A stretch of DNA of 15,317 nt from an uncultured Bacilli bacterium (GTDB lineage: Bacteria > Bacillota_I > Bacilli_A > RF39 > UBA660): the NCBI GenBank assembly GCA_947588795.1, contig CANPZJ010000010.1:1-15317 (forward strand), written 5' to 3'. The first letter of the stretch is position 1, and each line of letters opens with the position of its first letter. Below the pieces are notes generated by a model, which searched no databases, was not told the origin of the DNA, and worked only from the letters and a program-made list of their open reading frames with translations. Shown here one piece after another: positions 14,138 to 15,317 of the stretch. The position numbers and the translations under genes were made by a program.

Positions 14138-14757
14138 TATTTACTACTCTCCTTAACCAATTCTTTAACCGGTTTAAATGTTTTTCGGTACTCTTCAATA
14201 ATACCATATTTTTGAATTTTTTCAATATGTTTTTTTGTTGGATATCCTTTATGTTCAGCAAAACCATACATTGGATATTTTTTATCAAGTTCGACCATTA
14301 TTCTATCCCTCGTAACTTTGGCAATAACAGAAGAGGCCGCAATAGTCTCACTTAAAGCATCTCCATGAATGATAGACATTACTGGAACATCACGATTTAA
14401 TTTCATCGCATCAGTTAAAATATAATCTGGTTTTAATTTTAAATTATCTAGGGCAATATTCATCGCTTTTCTTGATGCTTCTAAAATATTTATTTCATCT
14501 ATTTCTTTCGGTGAGACTATACCTACTCCAACACTTAGTGCATCACGCATAATAATGTCATAAAACATATTTCTTTTTTTCTCACTTAACTTTTTAGAAT
14601 CGTTTAAACCTTCTAAATAATATTTTGGTGGTAAAATTACAGCAGCAGCTACTACAGGACCAACTAAAGGTCCTCTTCCAGCTTCATCAGTACCTGCAAT
14701 TAATTTATAGCCTTTACTATATAAATCTGTTTCAAATTTTAATAAGTCTACTGCCAT
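14137..14757 (-). CDS. rnhB: Ribonuclease HII
   Basis: RNase HII cuts the RNA strand of RNA-DNA hybrids and starts removal of single ribonucleotides from DNA. The 206-residue length is typical. The catalytic residues are visible: D24 and E25 in GTDEAGRGPLVGPVV (22-36), D116 in ILTDAMKL (113-120) and a fourth acidic residue likely D133 in IIHGDAL. Other family marks are LNDSKKLSEKKR (51-62) and SSVIAKVTRDRIM (142-154), and GYPTKKH near the C-terminus. The start overlaps the end of rbgA by 10 bases, with GGAG about 13 bases upstream inside rbgA, so the two are likely translated in a coupled way. The rbgA-rnhB order is the one seen in Bacillus (ylqF-rnhB). Confidence 0.96.
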   Translation of the reverse strand: MAVDLLKFETDLYSKGYKLIAGTDEAGRGPLVGPVVAAAVILPPKYYLEGLNDSKKLSEKKRNMFYDIIMRDALSVGVGIVSPKEIDEINILEASRKAMNIALDNLKLKPDYILTDAMKLNRDVPVMSIIHGDALSETIAASSVIAKVTRDRIMVELDKKYPMYGFAEHKGYPTKKHIEKIQKYGIIEEYRKTFKPVKELVKESSK

Positions 14758-15317
14758 CTATCTAATGTTACTCCTTTAATTTTTTCCCCCACTAAATCAT
14801 TATACACTTTTTCACTTACTTTGTCATAGTCAATTTCATTATTTTTAATTGCTCCAATTTTTTTTGCAATAATTTCATACATAATCATTGGATCATTATC
14901 ACTTATACCATATTTTTCCATTAAAATATTCGGATAATTTTCAAACAAAAAATTTAAGATATGTAAACATATTTCATCTAAATTTAATACTTCTTTTTTA
15001 ATACCACCAGTTGATGCTATATTTAAGGCAACATTTTCTTCATCTAATTTTGGCCATAATATACCTGGAGTATCAAGTAATGTAATTCCAGCATTTGTTT
15101 TTAAATAATTTAAATCTTTTGTAACCCCTGGTCTATTTTCCACACTTACAGCTTTTTTACCAGTTATTTTATTAATTAAAGTACTTTTACCAACATTAGG
15201 TATACCTATTACTAAAGCTCTTATTTCTTTTTCTTTTAGTCCTTTATCTTTTCTTTTATCTTGAATATCTTTCGTAATTTGATGAGTTAAATCAATTATT
15301 TTTTTATAATCTTGATT
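14748..15317 (-). CDS. rbgA: Ribosome biogenesis GTPase RbgA (YlqF), 5' part cut by the window end
   Basis: RbgA is a circularly permuted GTPase needed for a late step of 50S subunit assembly. The frame is open to the window edge, so only the C-terminal 189 residues are present. Visible in order: G1/P-loop GIPNVGKST (about 38-46 of the fragment), the G2-type PGVTKD (63-68), G3 DTPGILWPK (82-90), then the helical C-terminal domain that contacts the ribosome. The N-terminal part, which carries the NKxD-type G4 motif in this permuted family, lies outside the window. A GTG at 15143 is in frame but is not a start, since it falls after the P-loop. The stop is TAG, while nearly every other gene here uses TAA. 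It heads the visible part of an operon with rnhB and ltaS. Confidence 0.95.
   Translation of the reverse strand, partial: NQDYKKIIDLTHQITKDIQDKRKDKGLKEKEIRALVIGIPNVGKSTLINKITGKKAVSVENRPGVTKDLNYLKTNAGITLLDTPGILWPKLDEENVALNIASTGGIKKEVLNLDEICLHILNFLFENYPNILMEKYGISDNDPMIMYEIIAKKIGAIKNNEIDYDKVSEKVYNDLVGEKIKGVTLDRWQ

Noticed and set aside
14748..15143. A separate 131-residue gene starting at GTG 15143
   Set aside because: The same frame continues upstream to the window edge and contains the GTPase P-loop, so this is the 3' part of rbgA and not a separate gene.
1..15317. CRISPR arrays, insertion sequence ends, tRNA or rRNA genes
   Set aside because: No regularly spaced repeats, no terminal inverted repeats around a transposase, and no tRNA or rRNA-like segments were seen by eye. 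The broken Rpn gene has no visible terminal repeats.

Overview
This window is a compact, very AT-rich stretch of what looks like a low-GC Bacillota chromosome, most likely an uncultured, gut-type lineage of Bacilli or Erysipelotrichia or a Mollicutes relative. That placement is an inference from gene content: rbgA-rnhB adjacency, an LtaS-type lipoteichoic acid synthase, a topoisomerase I with three C-terminal zinc ribbons, and strong AGGAG-type ribosome binding sites. The standard genetic code applies: TGG encodes Trp, and the housekeeping proteins reach normal length without reading TGA as sense. Nearly all stops are TAA. All genes are on the minus strand except one small XRE-type regulator.

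Read in the direction of transcription (right to left), the layout is as follows. (1) rbgA (cut by the window end), rnhB and an LtaS-like synthase overlap end to end and stop at a strong terminator. (2) An isolated plus-strand helix-turn-helix gene has its own promoter, with a perfect palindrome between the -35 and -10. Back to back with it is a small beta-rich protein that looks truncated at its 5' end. (3) topA is monocistronic, with a near-consensus promoter, a TTG start and its own terminator. (4) Next is a four-gene unit: a membrane-anchored thioredoxin-fold protein that has lost both active-site cysteines, a membrane-anchored RsiV/PdaC-like protein, frr, and a four-helix membrane protein. 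(5) mutS has a promoter so close to its ATG that the mRNA may be leaderless. (6) An Rpn-family PD-(D/E)XK transposase-like gene is broken by two single-base frameshifts. (7) The last unit is nusB, xseA, an unrecognised coiled-coil membrane protein, and xseB.

Most of the window is housekeeping: ribosome assembly and recycling, R-loop and supercoil control, mismatch repair, exonuclease VII, rRNA antitermination and cell envelope. Genes within units are often joined by TAATG overlaps, and several transcription units end with the stop codon inside or touching the terminator hairpin.

I found no clear new defence system, CRISPR array, tRNA or rRNA. The least explained parts are the membrane protein coupled between the two exonuclease VII subunit genes, the cysteine-less thioredoxin with its RsiV-like partner in the frr operon, and the small XRE locus with its palindromic operator candidate. 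No stretch longer than 300 bases lacks a gene.
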